This document shows, piece by piece, positions 44,144 through 55,053 of a stretch of DNA of 64,000 nt. Each line of letters starts with the position of its first letter. Within the stretch, counting starts at the first letter, position 1. The stretch comes from Alphaproteobacteria bacterium. Lineage in GTDB: Bacteria; Pseudomonadota; Alphaproteobacteria; Caulobacterales; Parvularculaceae. The stretch is from positions 1 through 64,000 of the forward strand of contig WGLT01000002.1 in assembly GCA_016125425.1 (NCBI GenBank), in the 5' to 3' direction. The translations under genes and the position numbers were made by a program. Below the pieces are notes generated by a model, which saw only the letters and a program-made list of their open reading frames with translations, ran no database searches and was not told the origin of the DNA.

Positions 44144-45231
44144 CAAGGCCATCCGACATGCGCGAAGCCGAGCGCGCCGATTTCCTCGCCGCCGCCGGCT
44201 GGAGCGGCGCGCGCGCGTCGGCGCTCGCGGGCGACGCATCGACCCGCAGCTATGAGCGGCTCGACCTGAACGGCCGCGTCGCGCTGTTGATGAACGCGCC
44301 GCCCAAGGCCGAATCCGCCCCCTGCCCCAGAGATGCGAGCCCCGAAGAGCGACGCGCCCTCGGCTATAACGCGATGGCGCGCCTGGCCGGCCCCAATCTC
44401 TCCGCTTTCCTCGATATCGATGCGGCGCTTCGCGCCGCCGGCCTTTCCGCGCCCGAGATTTACGCCGCCGATCCGGCGCGCGGCTTTGCGCTGATCGAGG
44501 ATCTTGGCGACGCTCTCTATGCGCGCGCGATTCCGGCGGGCGCGAACGAAGAAGCGCTCTACGCCGCGGCCGTCGACGCGCTCCTGCAGCTTCGCGCGGC
44601 CGCGCCGCGACCCCCGGCCAGCGATCAGTATACGATGCTTTCTTACGATCGCACGGCTCTCGAGGCGGAGATCGGCCTGCTTCCCGAATGGTACTGGACA
44701 TTCCGCAAAGGGGCCCCGCCGCCGCCGAGCCTCCTCGCCGAATATTACGCCGCTTGGGCGGGCGCGCTCGACGGGCTTTCCGCGCCGACGACGATCATAC
44801 TGCGCGACTTCCACGCCGAGAATCTTCTCTGGCTGCCGCAGCGCCAAGGCGCGGCCCGAGTCGGGCTGATCGATTTCCAGGACGGGCTCATCGGGCACGC
44901 CGCCTATGATCTGGCCTCGCTTCTGGAAGACGCGCGGCGCGACGTCCGCGCCGATCTCGCGGAGTCGATGCTCGCATATTATGCGGCCGGGGCCTCGGCC
45001 TATGCGGATTTCGACGCAGACGCCTTTTTCAGCGACTATGCAATCCTAGCCGCGCAGCGCAACGCGAAGATTCTCGGCATATTCGCGCGGCTGGTGAAGC
45101 GCGACGGCAAACCGCGCTATCTCGATTTTCTGCCGCGCGTCGAAGGGCATTTCCGGCGCGATCTGGCGCGGCCGGCGCTTGCGCCGGTGCGCGCCTTTTT
45201 CGCCAGACATTTTCCGGACCTTGTTTCATGA
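44140..45231 (+). CDS. amgK: AmgK-like anomeric sugar kinase (MurNAc/GlcNAc)
   Basis: A 363-residue aminoglycoside-phosphotransferase-like kinase started at ATG 44140 (AAGGACGG upstream). The catalytic loop is IILRDFHAENLLWL and the metal-binding motif is GLIDFQDGLIGHAAYDLASLLEDARRDV-type sequence (here LIDFQDGLIGHAAYDLASLL). AmgK phosphorylates MurNAc or GlcNAc at C1 in peptidoglycan recycling, and the next gene, a MurU-like uridylyltransferase, uses the product. The pairing supports the call; sequence alone would give only a kinase of the phosphotransferase family. Confidence 0.85.
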   Translation: MTRPSDMREAERADFLAAAGWSGARASALAGDASTRSYERLDLNGRVALLMNAPPKAESAPCPRDASPEERRALGYNAMARLAGPNLSAFLDIDAALRAAGLSAPEIYAADPARGFALIEDLGDALYARAIPAGANEEALYAAAVDALLQLRAAAPRPPASDQYTMLSYDRTALEAEIGLLPEWYWTFRKGAPPPPSLLAEYYAAWAGALDGLSAPTTIILRDFHAENLLWLPQRQGAARVGLIDFQDGLIGHAAYDLASLLEDARRDVRADLAESMLAYYAAGASAYADFDADAFFSDYAILAAQRNAKILGIFARLVKRDGKPRYLDFLPRVEGHFRRDLARPALAPVRAFFARHFPDLVS

Positions 45232-45947
45232 CGCCGAAAACCGCCATGGTTCTGGCCGCAGGTCTCGGCACGCGTATGCGTCCGCTTACGGATGACCGTC
45301 CCAAGCCATTGATTGAAGTCGCCGGCAAGCCGCTTGTCGATTACGCGCTCGACCGCTTCGCCGCGGCGGGCGTCGAGCGCGCCGTCGTCAATGTTCACGC
45401 CTTCGCCGACATGATGGAGGCGCATCTTCAAACGCGGCGCGCGCCCGAGATCATCATATCGGACGAGCGGGCGCTGTTGCTTGAGACAGGCGGCGGACTG
45501 AACAAGGCGCGCCGCGCGCTCGGCGAAGCGCCTGTCTACTCGACCAACACCGACGCGATCCTTCTTGACGATCCCGGCGGGGAAGCCTGCGCGCGCCTCG
45601 CGGCGCGCTGGAATGACGAAGAAATGGACGCGCTCTTGCTGCTGGCGCCGGCGGAGCGCGCAAGCGGCTATGCGGGGGCGGGCGACTTCGAACTTGGCGA
45701 GAACGGCCGTCTCGCCTGGCGGAAAGGCGCGACGGCGCCTTTTGTGTTCACCGGCTTGCAGATTATCTCGCCGCGGCTTCTCGACGGCGCGCCCGAAGGG
45801 CCGTTTTCGATGCGGCTCTTGTGGGACAAGGCCGCGGCGGCCGGCCGGCTTTGCGGCCTCGAACATCTCGGCTTCTGGATGCATGTCGGCGATCCGGAAG
45901 GTCTCCGGATCGCCGAGGCCCGCCTCGCAGCGAGCGCGGCGCGATGA
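45228..45947 (+). CDS. murU: MurU-like nucleotidyltransferase (MurNAc-1-P uridylyltransferase)
   Basis: A 239-residue NTP-transferase with the signature MVLAAGLGTRMRPLTDDRPK and PLIEVAGKPLVDYALDRF. NTDAILLDDPGG and LLLETGGGLNKARR complete the site. Overlapping amgK by four bases, it should convert MurNAc-1-phosphate plus UTP to UDP-MurNAc, bypassing de novo synthesis and the fosfomycin target MurA. Distinguishing it from a mannose-1-phosphate guanylyltransferase-like enzyme relies mainly on context. Confidence 0.87.
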   Translation: MTPKTAMVLAAGLGTRMRPLTDDRPKPLIEVAGKPLVDYALDRFAAAGVERAVVNVHAFADMMEAHLQTRRAPEIIISDERALLLETGGGLNKARRALGEAPVYSTNTDAILLDDPGGEACARLAARWNDEEMDALLLLAPAERASGYAGAGDFELGENGRLAWRKGATAPFVFTGLQIISPRLLDGAPEGPFSMRLLWDKAAAAGRLCGLEHLGFWMHVGDPEGLRIAEARLAASAAR

Positions 45948-48928
45948 CGGCCGCAGGCGGCTCCGTTTTCAACGCGCCCGCGCCGCGGCTTTACTCCATC
46001 GATGCAGGCCGGCCGTTCCTTGTCGACCTGGCGAGGGCGCTGCATGAAAGCGTCGGCGGCGATCCGCTCGCGCTCGCCGAAATGCGCATATTCGCGCCCA
46101 CCCGGCGCGCCGTGCGCGCATTGACGGATGCGTTTGTGGCCGCCGCATCCGGCCGGGCGAGCCTGCTGCCGAAAATCCGCGCGCTCGGCGATGTCGACGA
46201 AGACGAATTTCTTCTCGACCCCGGCGAAGAAATCGACGCCGCTGATCTTCCGCCGGCGATTTCGCCGATGGAAAGACGCATCGTCCTGGCGAAATTCGTC
46301 GCCGCTGCCGAAAGCGCGTTTGACGGCGCGCAGAACTGGGCGGTCGCCTTTGGCGCGGCGCGCGAACTCGGCGCCCTGCTCGATTCTTTCTATGCGGAGG
46401 AAATCCCTTTCGACCGCCTTGAAGCGCTTGCGCCCGCCGAACACGCGGCGCATTGGGAGCGCTCGCTCAAATTCCTGAAAATCGCGACGGAAGCATGGCC
46501 GGCCTATCTGAAAAGACGCGGCCTCATGGATCCGGCCGAGCGGCGCGCAAGGCTGATCGACCTTCTCGGCGGAAAGCTTGAAGGCGCGCCGCCGCAATCC
46601 CCGGTCATCGTCGCGGGATCGACCGGCAGCGCGCCCGCCGTGGCGCGGCTGATGAAAATCGTCGCTCAACTGCCGAAAGGCGCCGTTGTTTTGCCCGGCC
46701 TCGACCGCGATCTTGTCGCGGACGCCAAAGCATGGCGCGCCGTGGACGATCCGCATCCGCAGGCCGGCCTCAAAGCCCTGCTCGAACGGATAGAAATCCC
46801 TCCCGAAACGGTGCGGCCCTGGCCAGGCTCCGGCGCGCAAACGAAGCGCTCTGCGCTCTTGTCTCTGGCGCTGCGCCCTGCGGGCGCGACCGACGACTGG
46901 CGCCGCCTCGTGGAGGACGCGTCCGCGCGCGACCCGGCGCTCAAGGAGGCGCGCGCCGGTCTGTCGCTGATCGAGGCGGCAGACGAAGAGGCGGAGGCGG
47001 CCGCGGTCGCGCTTCTCTTCCGGGAGACGCTGGAGACGGACGGCAAGACAGCGATGCTGGTCACGCCGGATCGAACGCTCGGCCGGCGCGTCGCGGCGAA
47101 AATGCGCCGCTGGAATGTCGCTGTCGACGATTCTGGCGGCGTGCCCTTCGCCAATAGTCCGTGCGGGGTCTATTTGCGCCTGGTCGCCGACTGGCTTGCC
47201 GCGCCGTCCGATCCCGTCGCGCTGCTTTCGCTTGCGCGCGCGCGGCTTGCAGGCTTCGGCCTGGACGGCGGGGCGCGCGCGAAAGCATTGGCGACGCTTG
47301 ACCGCGCCCTGCGCGGCGTCGCGCCGGGGCCGGGAATCGAAGGGCTGAGGCGCAAGCTCGACAAGGCCCGCGACGCCGCAGGCGCCGCGCCTATTGTCGA
47401 AGCGCTGGCGCAAGCCGCGGCGCTTTGGCCGGCCGCGCCGCGCGCGGCTTTCGAGGTATTTCTCGCCGCGCATGTCAACGCCGCCGAGGCGCTCGCCGCC
47501 GACGGCGACGAAATGGGGGCCGTCCGTCTCTGGCGGGGCGATGACGGCGAAAAGGGCGCCGCCCTTATCGCCGAGATGCGGGAGATGGCGGGCGCGCTCG
47601 GAGAAATCTCCGTGAACGAATATCGCGAAAGCTTCGCCCAGCTTCTCGCCGGAGCAAGCCTTCGCCGCCGCTCGCCGGCGCATCCGCGCCTGAGAATTCT
47701 GGGCCCCCTCGAGGCGCGGCTCCAGTCCGCCGATCTCGTCATTTTGGGCGGGCTCAATGAGGGCGTGTGGCCCGGCGAAGCGCCGACCGACCCTTTTTTG
47801 TCTCGCGAAATGCGCAAGCAGGCCGGCCTTCCCTCGCCGGAACGCCGGCTTGGTCTCGCCGCGCATGATTTCGCCGCGCTCGCCGCCGCGCGGGAGGTCG
47901 CGCTGACGCGGGCGCGCATGGCGGGCGGCGCGCCCGCGAAACCGTCGCGCTGGATTGTCCGTTTAAAGAATATTCTCGGCGGCGCGGGCGCGGCCAGCGA
48001 TGTCGACGCGACGATGCGGCTGGCCGCCTGGACGCACGCCCTCGACAAGCCTCACGCCGTCACGCCCGCAACGCGACCGCAAGCCCGCGCGCCGCTCGAA
48101 GCGCGCCCGCGCAAACTCGGCGTGACCCGCTTCGAAAAATTGATGCGCGATCCTTACGGGATCTATGCGCGCTACATATTGCGGCTCAAAAAGCTCGACC
48201 CGCTGGCGCAGCCCGCCGGCAAGCGCGAACTCGGCCGTCTTCTCCACACGGTTTTCGAGATCTTCGCGCGCGAGTCGCCGGAAGGCGCGGCGCGGCGGGC
48301 GCGCCTGTCGGCGCTGTTGGACGAACACGCCGCCGCGCACGGCGTCGAAGGCGCGGCGCGCGTAATCTGGAGCGCCCGTCTTGAGGCCGCGCTCGACTGG
48401 TTCGAAGACTGGGATCGCGCGCAGCGCCTGCGCGGCGCGCCCGCTGTCGTCGAAGGCGAAGGCGAATGGACCTTTCCGGCGCCGGCCGGCCCGTTCACCC
48501 TGACAGCGCGGGCCGACCGCATCGATCGGCTGGAGGGCGGCGGCGCGGCCCTGTTCGACTTCAAGACCGGCGTTTTGCCGAGCCTCAAGCAGGTGCAGGC
48601 GCAGTTCAACCCGCAATTGCCGCTGACCGCGGTCATCGTCGAGGAAGGCGGGTTTTCCTCGCTCGGACCGGCGCGCGCGGAAAGCTTCCATTATGTGAAG
48701 TCGTTGAACCGCTCCAATGAGGGGCGAGACCAATCGGGCGCGGAAGGCGACGCCGCGCGCGCCCTGATCGAAGAGGCGCGCCGGGGCCTCGAAGCGCTTC
48801 TCGCTTATTATGATGCTCCGGATGCGGTTTATCTTTCGCAGCCGCGACCGCAATTTGCGGACGACTATGGAGATTACGACCACCTTGCGCGCCGTCGCGA
48901 GTGGCTCGACGCGGAGGGCGAGGAATGA
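45944..48928 (+). CDS. addB: double-strand break repair helicase-nuclease subunit AddB
   Basis: A 994-residue protein started at ATG 45944, overlapping murU by four bases. AddB joins AddA to process double-strand breaks into recombinogenic ends. The N-terminal helicase-like region has the degenerate MRIFAPTRRAVRALTDAF in place of a Walker A loop, as in the alphaproteobacterial AddB type. A C-terminal nuclease domain begins near KLGVTRFEKLMRDPYGIYARY and carries ALFDFKTGVLPS. Its stop overlaps the addA start by four bases. Confidence 0.93.
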   Translation: MTAAGGSVFNAPAPRLYSIDAGRPFLVDLARALHESVGGDPLALAEMRIFAPTRRAVRALTDAFVAAASGRASLLPKIRALGDVDEDEFLLDPGEEIDAADLPPAISPMERRIVLAKFVAAAESAFDGAQNWAVAFGAARELGALLDSFYAEEIPFDRLEALAPAEHAAHWERSLKFLKIATEAWPAYLKRRGLMDPAERRARLIDLLGGKLEGAPPQSPVIVAGSTGSAPAVARLMKIVAQLPKGAVVLPGLDRDLVADAKAWRAVDDPHPQAGLKALLERIEIPPETVRPWPGSGAQTKRSALLSLALRPAGATDDWRRLVEDASARDPALKEARAGLSLIEAADEEAEAAAVALLFRETLETDGKTAMLVTPDRTLGRRVAAKMRRWNVAVDDSGGVPFANSPCGVYLRLVADWLAAPSDPVALLSLARARLAGFGLDGGARAKALATLDRALRGVAPGPGIEGLRRKLDKARDAAGAAPIVEALAQAAALWPAAPRAAFEVFLAAHVNAAEALAADGDEMGAVRLWRGDDGEKGAALIAEMREMAGALGEISVNEYRESFAQLLAGASLRRRSPAHPRLRILGPLEARLQSADLVILGGLNEGVWPGEAPTDPFLSREMRKQAGLPSPERRLGLAAHDFAALAAAREVALTRARMAGGAPAKPSRWIVRLKNILGGAGAASDVDATMRLAAWTHALDKPHAVTPATRPQARAPLEARPRKLGVTRFEKLMRDPYGIYARYILRLKKLDPLAQPAGKRELGRLLHTVFEIFARESPEGAARRARLSALLDEHAAAHGVEGAARVIWSARLEAALDWFEDWDRAQRLRGAPAVVEGEGEWTFPAPAGPFTLTARADRIDRLEGGGAALFDFKTGVLPSLKQVQAQFNPQLPLTAVIVEEGGFSSLGPARAESFHYVKSLNRSNEGRDQSGAEGDAARALIEEARRGLEALLAYYDAPDAVYLSQPRPQFADDYGDYDHLARRREWLDAEGEE

Positions 48929-51900
48929 ACGCCGCGGTCGAGCAAACGGTGAAGAATCAAAGGCTCGCGGCGAATCCCGCGCATTCGGCGATCGTCGCGG
49001 CGAATGCCGGCGCGGGCAAAACGCGGGTGCTCACCGATCGCGTCGCGCGGCTTCTGCTCGAAGGAACGCCGCCGTCGAAAATCCTCTGCATCACCTACAC
49101 CAAGGCGGCGGCCGCCGAGATGGCGGGCAGGCTCTTCGAACTGCTCGGCGGCTGGGCGCTCGCAGACGACGACAAGCTCGCGCAAGCGCTGAAGGCGCTT
49201 GAAGGCGAAAGCTATCGCGAACGCGACGCGGCCAAGCTCGCGCAGGCGAGACGGCTGTTCGCGCGCGCGCTCGAAACGCCGGGCGGGCTCAAGATCCAGA
49301 CCATCCACTCCTTCTGCGAAAGCGTGCTGAAGCGCTTTCCGCTGGAGGCGGGCGTCGCGCCCGGTTTCGCCGTGATCGACGAGAGCGCGGCCGCGGCGCT
49401 GTCGAATGCGGCGATTGACGAGGCGGCGCTCAATCCTGCGCTCGCGGCCGCGTTTGACCGGCTGTCGAGCCGGTTCGAGCCGGACGCGCTTCGCCGGATC
49501 CTCAGCGAAGCGATCCGCTCACATCAGAAATGGGACGAGGCGCTTCTTGCGGCGGGCGGCTGGCGGGGATTGCTTGACAGGAGCGCGCAAGCGCTTGGCG
49601 CGGCGCCGGGCGAAACGGCGGAAAGGATTGTCTCCGCGACGCTCGCCCGTTTCCGGCGCGAGGACGTCGAGCGCGCGCATAAAGCGCTGCATGAGAGCGG
49701 CGGCAATCCGCGCCGCTGGTGCGCGGTTCACACCGAACGCTATCTCGCCGCCCTATCGCCGGCGGAGCAATGGCGGGCGTTGCAACGCCTGTTCATTAAG
49801 ACCAACGGCGCGGCGCGCGACAAATTCGGTTCTGACAAAACGGCGGTGCTCGACGCCTGGGTCGAGGGTTATCTGATCGCGCAACAACGCCTTTTCATCG
49901 ACGCGCTCGAACAAGCGCGCGCCGCCGAAAATCTCGCCAACACCTCTGCGCTTGTCGCCATTCTCGAACACGCCTTCGCCGCATATGAACGCGCGAAAGC
50001 GGCGCGGGCGGGCCTCGATTATGACGACCTCATTATCCGCGTAGAGACGCTGTTCCGGACGACAGCGGCCGACTGGGTGCGCTACAAGCTCGATCAGGGG
50101 CTCGACCACATTCTTCTCGATGAGGCGCAGGACACGAGCCCCGGCCAATGGCGCGTCGTCGAAGGGCCGCTCGAAGAATTCCTCGCCGGTCAGGGCGCGC
50201 GCGAAACGAACCGGACTTTCTTCGCCGTCGGAGATCAAAAGCAGTCGATCTATTCCTTTCAGGGCGCGGATGCGAATCTGTTCGCCGAAAAGCAGCAGGA
50301 CCTCGGCAAGAAGATCGCGGCCGTGGCGCCGTTCGAGAACGCGCCGCTCACCTGCTCCTTCCGTTCGTCGGCGCCGGTGCTGCGATTCGTGGATGCGCTT
50401 TTCGCTCGCGAGGAAGCGCGTCAGGGCGTCGACACGGCCGTCCTGTCGCATGGCGTCAAACGCGAAGGCGCCGCCGGGCTCGTCGAATTGTGGCCGTTGA
50501 CCCCGCGACCCGAGCGCGCAGAGGCGAACGCCTGGGACGCGCCGGTCGACGCGCCGGCGCCGCAGAACCCGACGCGCGTTTTGACGGATGCGATTGCGGA
50601 CAAGATCAAGTCCTGGCTCGACAACGGCGAGGAATTGCATCCGCGCGCGCGCGCCATTCGGCCGTCCGACATCATGATCCTGGTTCAAGGCCGGAGCGCG
50701 CTTTTTCACGAGATGATCAAGCGGCTCGCCCAGAAGGGCGTGCCCGTCGCCGGCGCCGACAGGCTGATGCTGCTCGACGACGCGGGCGTCCAGGATCTTT
50801 TGTCCTATGCGCGCGCGGCCCTGTTTTCGCGCGACGATCTTTCTCTCGCCGAGATTTTGAAAAGTCCGTTCTTCGGCCTGGACGAGGCCTCGCTTTTCGA
50901 TCTCGCCCATCATCGCCGTGACCGCCAAAGCCTTTGGGGAGCGCTGCGCGAGCGCGCAAACGAACGCCCCGAATGGGAGCGGGCGCGCGCCGAGATCGAG
51001 GAAGCGCGCGCGATCGGCTTGCGCGACGGCGCATTCGCGTTCTTGTCGCATATTCTCGAAACCGGCGCTCCGTCCGGCAAGAAGCGGCTTTTCTCGAGAC
51101 TTGGCGAAGCGTCCGCCGAACCGGTCAATGAGTTTTTGCGTCAGGCGCTCGATTATGAACTGGCGAATCCGCGCAGCCTTCAGGGCTTTCTTGCGTGGGC
51201 GGAGAAAAACGCGGTCGAGATCAAACGCGACATGGAGGAGCGCGCCGACGCCGTGCGGGTTATGACCGTGCACGGAGCGAAAGGCCTTGAGGCGGAGATC
51301 GTTTTCCTGCTCGACGCCCATCGCCTACCGGTTCTGAAAAATATCGGCCCGCTGTTCTTCGCGCCGGTTGAAGGCGCCGTCGCTCCGTTGTGCTCGGAGA
51401 AGGCGGGCGCCGACAGCGCAGCCGCCGCGGCGGCGCGCCTAGAAGAAAGGCGGCGCGCCTATGAAGAGTACCGCCGCCTCCTCTACGTCGCTGCGACGCG
51501 CGCGCGCGATCGTCTCTATATCTGCGGGCTCGAATCGGGCGCCAATAAAGATCCGCATGCGAAGGACGTCGCGGAGAAAAGCTGGCATGCGCTCGCCGAG
51601 GACGCGTTCGGCGATCTGACGGACGCAAAGGATGCGGGCGAGGCGCCTTGGGGCGGAAAGATCCGGCGGCTCGAATCGGGGCAAACGGGCGCGCCCGAGC
51701 GCGATGAGCCCGAACCGGACGAAGGCGACTTCCCCGCGCCCGGCTGGCTTTTCCGCCCCGCGCGCCATGAAGACCCGCCGAAGACGCTGGCGCCTTCGCG
51801 CCTCGCCGACGAAGCGCAGGCGAAGACGGACGCGCCCGCCTTCTCGCCCCTGCGCCGCGGGGACGCCTTCTTGCGGGGGCGCGTCCTCCACCGCCTGCTC

Positions 51901-52386
51901 GAACTCCTCCCCGACGTCGCGCCGGCCGCGCGCCGGGGGGCGGCGGACCGGCTTCTCACTCATCTCGCCCCCGAAACGGACGAGACAGAAAGAGCTTTAT
52001 GGCGCGAGGAGGCCCTCGCCGTTCTGGCCGATCTGGCTTTCGCCCCGGTTTTCGCCGAGGGCAGCCGCGCCGAGGCGGCGATCGGGGGCGTCCTCAAGGC
52101 CGGGGAGACGGAAATCGTCATTTCCGGCCAGATCGACCGTCTTGCGGTCGACGGCGCGCGCGTGCTCGTCGTCGACTACAAAACGAACCGCCCGCCGCCG
52201 AAACGCGTCGAAGACATCGCGCCCGCCTATATCGCCCAGCTCGCCGCCTATCGCGCGCTGCTCCAGCAAATCTATCCGGACAGAGAGATCGACTGCGCGC
52301 TTTTGTGGACCTATGAGGCGCGGCTGACGCCGATTCCCTCGCCCATGCTCGATCACGCTCTTGCGCGCGCGCTGGGCGCGCCTTGA
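48925..52386 (+). CDS. addA: double-strand break repair helicase AddA
   Basis: A 1153-residue UvrD-like superfamily 1 helicase-nuclease started at ATG 48925. Motif I is [20 protein letters not shown] (about residues 30-45), motif II is [15 protein letters not shown], motif III is [17 protein letters not shown], and motif IV-VI sequences include [19 protein letters not shown] and [14 protein letters not shown]. The C-terminal nuclease has [13 protein letters not shown]. Forms the AddAB complex with the preceding gene. Confidence 0.96.
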   Translation: MNAAVEQTVKNQRLAANPAHSAIVAANAGAGKTRVLTDRVARLLLEGTPPSKILCITYTKAAAAEMAGRLFELLGGWALADDDKLAQALKALEGESYRERDAAKLAQARRLFARALETPGGLKIQTIHSFCESVLKRFPLEAGVAPGFAVIDESAAAALSNAAIDEAALNPALAAAFDRLSSRFEPDALRRILSEAIRSHQKWDEALLAAGGWRGLLDRSAQALGAAPGETAERIVSATLARFRREDVERAHKALHESGGNPRRWCAVHTERYLAALSPAEQWRALQRLFIKTNGAARDKFGSDKTAVLDAWVEGYLIAQQRLFIDALEQARAAENLANTSALVAILEHAFAAYERAKAARAGLDYDDLIIRVETLFRTTAADWVRYKLDQGLDHILLDEAQDTSPGQWRVVEGPLEEFLAGQGARETNRTFFAVGDQKQSIYSFQGADANLFAEKQQDLGKKIAAVAPFENAPLTCSFRSSAPVLRFVDALFAREEARQGVDTAVLSHGVKREGAAGLVELWPLTPRPERAEANAWDAPVDAPAPQNPTRVLTDAIADKIKSWLDNGEELHPRARAIRPSDIMILVQGRSALFHEMIKRLAQKGVPVAGADRLMLLDDAGVQDLLSYARAALFSRDDLSLAEILKSPFFGLDEASLFDLAHHRRDRQSLWGALRERANERPEWERARAEIEEARAIGLRDGAFAFLSHILETGAPSGKKRLFSRLGEASAEPVNEFLRQALDYELANPRSLQGFLAWAEKNAVEIKRDMEERADAVRVMTVHGAKGLEAEIVFLLDAHRLPVLKNIGPLFFAPVEGAVAPLCSEKAGADSAAAAAARLEERRRAYEEYRRLLYVAATRARDRLYICGLESGANKDPHAKDVAEKSWHALAEDAFGDLTDAKDAGEAPWGGKIRRLESGQTGAPERDEPEPDEGDFPAPGWLFRPARHEDPPKTLAPSRLADEAQAKTDAPAFSPLRRGDAFLRGRVLHRLLELLPDVAPAARRGAADRLLTHLAPETDETERALWREEALAVLADLAFAPVFAEGSRAEAAIGGVLKAGETEIVISGQIDRLAVDGARVLVVDYKTNRPPPKRVEDIAPAYIAQLAAYRALLQQIYPDREIDCALLWTYEARLTPIPSPMLDHALARALGAP

Positions 52387-52451
52387 TATCGCGTTCGGGC
52401 GGCCTATCTTCTGTGCCTTCAAGTCGCCGCGTTCTTCAAGGAGCCCGCCTC

Positions 52452-52787
52452 ATGGCCACGAAAAAAGTCACCGACTCGTCATTTGAAGCCGATGTTCTCG
52501 GCGCAGGCGGGCCTGTTCTTGTCGATTTCTGGGCGGAGTGGTGCGGGCCCTGCCGGCAGATCGCGCCGGCGCTTGAAGAAATCGCCGCGCAGTTCGACGG
52601 CAAGCTGACGGTCGCCAAAATCAATATCGATGAAAATCCGGAAACCCCCGGCCGATACGGCGTCAGAGGCATCCCGACGCTGATGCTGTTCAGGAACGGC
52701 GAGCTTGCGGCGACGAAAGTCGGCGCGGCGCCGAAATCGGCGCTCGAAGCCTGGGTGAAATCGGAGCTTTCGAAGGCCGTCGCCTAG
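52452..52787 (+). CDS. trxA: thioredoxin 1
   Basis: A 111-residue thioredoxin started at ATG 52452 (AAGGAGCCC upstream). The active site is [14 protein letters not shown] (C31, C34), with the cis-proline segment [15 protein letters not shown] general protein disulfide reductase that can also donate electrons to APS reductase. Its TAG shares CTAG with the folC stop on the other strand (52784-52787). Confidence 0.96.
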   Translation: MATKKVTDSSFEADVLGAGGPVLVDFWAEWCGPCRQIAPALEEIAAQFDGKLTVAKINIDENPETPGRYGVRGIPTLMLFRNGELAATKVGAAPKSALEAWVKSELSKAVA

Positions 52788-54082
52788 GCGTTCTCTCTGA
52801 GCACCTCGCCGGCCAGATAAAGCGAGCCGCAGATCAGGATGCGCGCCGGCGCGCCGCCGTCGCCGACGGCCAGGCGCAGCGCTTCGTCGAATGACGCACA
52901 CGGATGAGCGGGAAGCCCCGCCCTTTCCGCCGACGCAGCGACCTCCTCCGGCGCCGAAGCGCCTTCGTGATCGGCGCGGACCGTGAAAACCGAGGACGCC
53001 ATTCCCTGAAACGCCGCGAAAAAACCTTCCTGATCCTTGTTATGCTGCATGCCCGAAATGAGGACCAACGGGCGCGGCGCTTTCTCCTCGAAATCGGCGA
53101 TCGTCGCCGCAATCGCGCGGCCAGCATGCGGATTGTGCCCGCCGTCGAGCCAGATTTCGGGCTCGCCCTTCATATGCGCGCGCACGAATTCGACGATCGG
53201 ACCGGTTTTCAAACGCTGCAGCCGCGCCGGCCAGCGCGCGCTCTCGAGCCCCGCCGACAGGATGTCGTCGTCGAAATCGATCCCCGCCGCCTTGATGGCG
53301 GCGACCGCAAGTCCCGCATTCATGATCTGGTGCATGCCGGGCAGCCGCGGAGGACGAAGATCGCTTAACCCGTTTTCGTCCTGATAGATCAGCCTGCCAT
53401 GCTCGAGATGAGCGCTCCAATAAGTTCCGTATGCATATAAATCAGCCCGGATGTCGCGGGCGCGCGCCTCGATCGCCTGCATCGCCGAAGGCGACTGCGC
53501 GCTGACGACGGCGGGCGCGCCGGTCCGCAAAATACCGGCCTTCTCAAAAGCGATCGCCGCAAGGTTGTCGCCGAGGAAATGCTGATGGTCGAGCGCGACC
53601 GGCGAAATGACCGCGGCGAGCGGCGCGTCGAACACATTGGTCGCATCGAGCCGGCCGCCCAACCCCACCTCGATCACGGCGTAATCGGCGGGGGTTTCGG
53701 AGAAGGCGAGAAACGCGGCGCAGGTCGTCGCCTCGAAAAATGTCAGCGATTTCGACCCGACTTCGCGATCGCAACGCGTCAGCGCGTCGACAAGACGCTC
53801 ATCGTCGATTTCTTCCCCGGCAAGAACAATCCGCTCGTTGAATCGCACGAGATGCGGCGAGGTATAAACGTGTACGGACTTTCCTGCCGCCTCCAGGATC
53901 GAGCGGATATAGGCGACGGTCGAACCTTTGCCGTTGGTGCCGGCGACGTGAAACACGGGCGGCATCTTTCGATGCGGATCGCCCAGCCGGGCGAGGGCGG
54001 CGCGCATCCGCTCGAGTCCGAGGTCGATCAGCACGGGCCTGCGCTCGGCGATGCGAGCGAGAACGGCGCTTGGGTCTGTCAC
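52784..54082 (-). CDS. folC: bifunctional folylpolyglutamate synthase / dihydrofolate synthase
   Basis: A 432-residue Mur-ligase-like enzyme, beginning at GTG 54082, that adds glutamate to dihydropteroate and folates. The ATP loop is [20 protein letters not shown], then [46 protein letters not shown] and [14 protein letters not shown]. It completes the folate pathway begun by pabABC at the other end of the window. Downstream of accD on the same strand (11-base gap). Confidence 0.95.
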   Translation of the reverse strand: MTDPSAVLARIAERRPVLIDLGLERMRAALARLGDPHRKMPPVFHVAGTNGKGSTVAYIRSILEAAGKSVHVYTSPHLVRFNERIVLAGEEIDDERLVDALTRCDREVGSKSLTFFEATTCAAFLAFSETPADYAVIEVGLGGRLDATNVFDAPLAAVISPVALDHQHFLGDNLAAIAFEKAGILRTGAPAVVSAQSPSAMQAIEARARDIRADLYAYGTYWSAHLEHGRLIYQDENGLSDLRPPRLPGMHQIMNAGLAVAAIKAAGIDFDDDILSAGLESARWPARLQRLKTGPIVEFVRAHMKGEPEIWLDGGHNPHAGRAIAATIADFEEKAPRPLVLISGMQHNKDQEGFFAAFQGMASSVFTVRADHEGASAPEEVAASAERAGLPAHPCASFDEALRLAVGDGGAPARILICGSLYLAGEVLRENA

Positions 54083-54093
54083 GGAAAACGCCC

Positions 54094-55050
54094 TTATTCA
54101 GCCGCCTTGTCGAGGGGGACGGACTCTTCAGGCTGTTTGTTCTTTTTCGTGATCGCCTTCGCCGGCTCCCTCGGCGGCGGCGCAATCTGCGCGATGCGGC
54201 CCTGATCTTTCATCAGGACACGGAGGAGACGCGACAATGTCGAACGCATTTCGGTCCTGGGGACGACGAGGTCGACCATGCCCTTGTCGCGCAGAAACTC
54301 CGCCCGCTGAAATCCTTCAGGCAATGTCTCGCGTATCGTCTGTTCGATGACGCGCGGGCCGGCGAAGCCGATCAGCGCGCCGGGCTCGGCGATATGCACG
54401 TCGCCCAGCATGGCGTAGGACGCCGTAACGCCGCCCGTGGTCGGATCGGTGAAGACGACGATATAGGGCAGACGCGCCTCGCGCATCATTTCGACCGCGA
54501 TCGTCGTGCGGGGCATCTGCATCAGGGAAAGAATGCCTTCCTGCATGCGCGCGCCGCCCGAAGCGGTGAAAACGACGAGAGGCCGGCGCCGACGCACGGC
54601 CTCTTCGGCTGCGCAAATCAGCGCTTCGCCGAGCGCCATGCCCATCGACCCGCCCATGAACGCGAAATCCTGAACCGCGACGACGGCGGGCGCGCCTTCG
54701 ATCGAACCGACCGCGACCTCCATCGCGTCGCTGCGCCCGGTTTTCTTCCGGTACTCTTTCAGGCGGTCGACATATTTCTTTTCGTCGCGAAATTTCAGGG
54801 GATCGAGCGCCGGCTCGGGCAGCGCGATCGATTCATACTCGCCCTCGTCGAAGAGACGCTTCAGCCGTTCGGTCGGAGAGATCCGCATGTGATGGCCGCA
54901 AGACGGGCAAACCTGCTGGGCGGCCTCGAGGTCGCGGTGGAAGATCATGTCCCCGCAAGCGGGGCATTTCACCCACAGCGTGTCCGAACTCTGGTCCTGC
55001 CGCTTGAAGATGTTCTTGATGCCGGGCGGCAGGTTTGACAGCCAGTTCAT
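54094..55050 (-). CDS. accD: acetyl-CoA carboxylase carboxyltransferase beta subunit
   Basis: A 318-residue subunit that, with AccA, transfers carboxyl from biotin to acetyl-CoA in fatty-acid synthesis. The N-terminal zinc ribbon has C29, C32, C48, C51 ([10 protein letters not shown] ... VCPSCGHHM). The crotonase-like core shows [26 protein letters not shown] and [19 protein letters not shown]. It is followed by a lysine-rich tail. It follows trpA by three bases. Confidence 0.96.
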   Translation of the reverse strand: MNWLSNLPPGIKNIFKRQDQSSDTLWVKCPACGDMIFHRDLEAAQQVCPSCGHHMRISPTERLKRLFDEGEYESIALPEPALDPLKFRDEKKYVDRLKEYRKKTGRSDAMEVAVGSIEGAPAVVAVQDFAFMGGSMGMALGEALICAAEEAVRRRRPLVVFTASGGARMQEGILSLMQMPRTTIAVEMMREARLPYIVVFTDPTTGGVTASYAMLGDVHIAEPGALIGFAGPRVIEQTIRETLPEGFQRAEFLRDKGMVDLVVPRTEMRSTLSRLLRVLMKDQGRIAQIAPPPREPAKAITKKNKQPEESVPLDKAAE

Positions 55051-55053
55051 CCT

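Noticed and set aside
45668..47866. A 732-codon minus-strand open frame opposite addB
   Set aside because: Compositional shadow; addB motifs and overlaps on the other strand are decisive.
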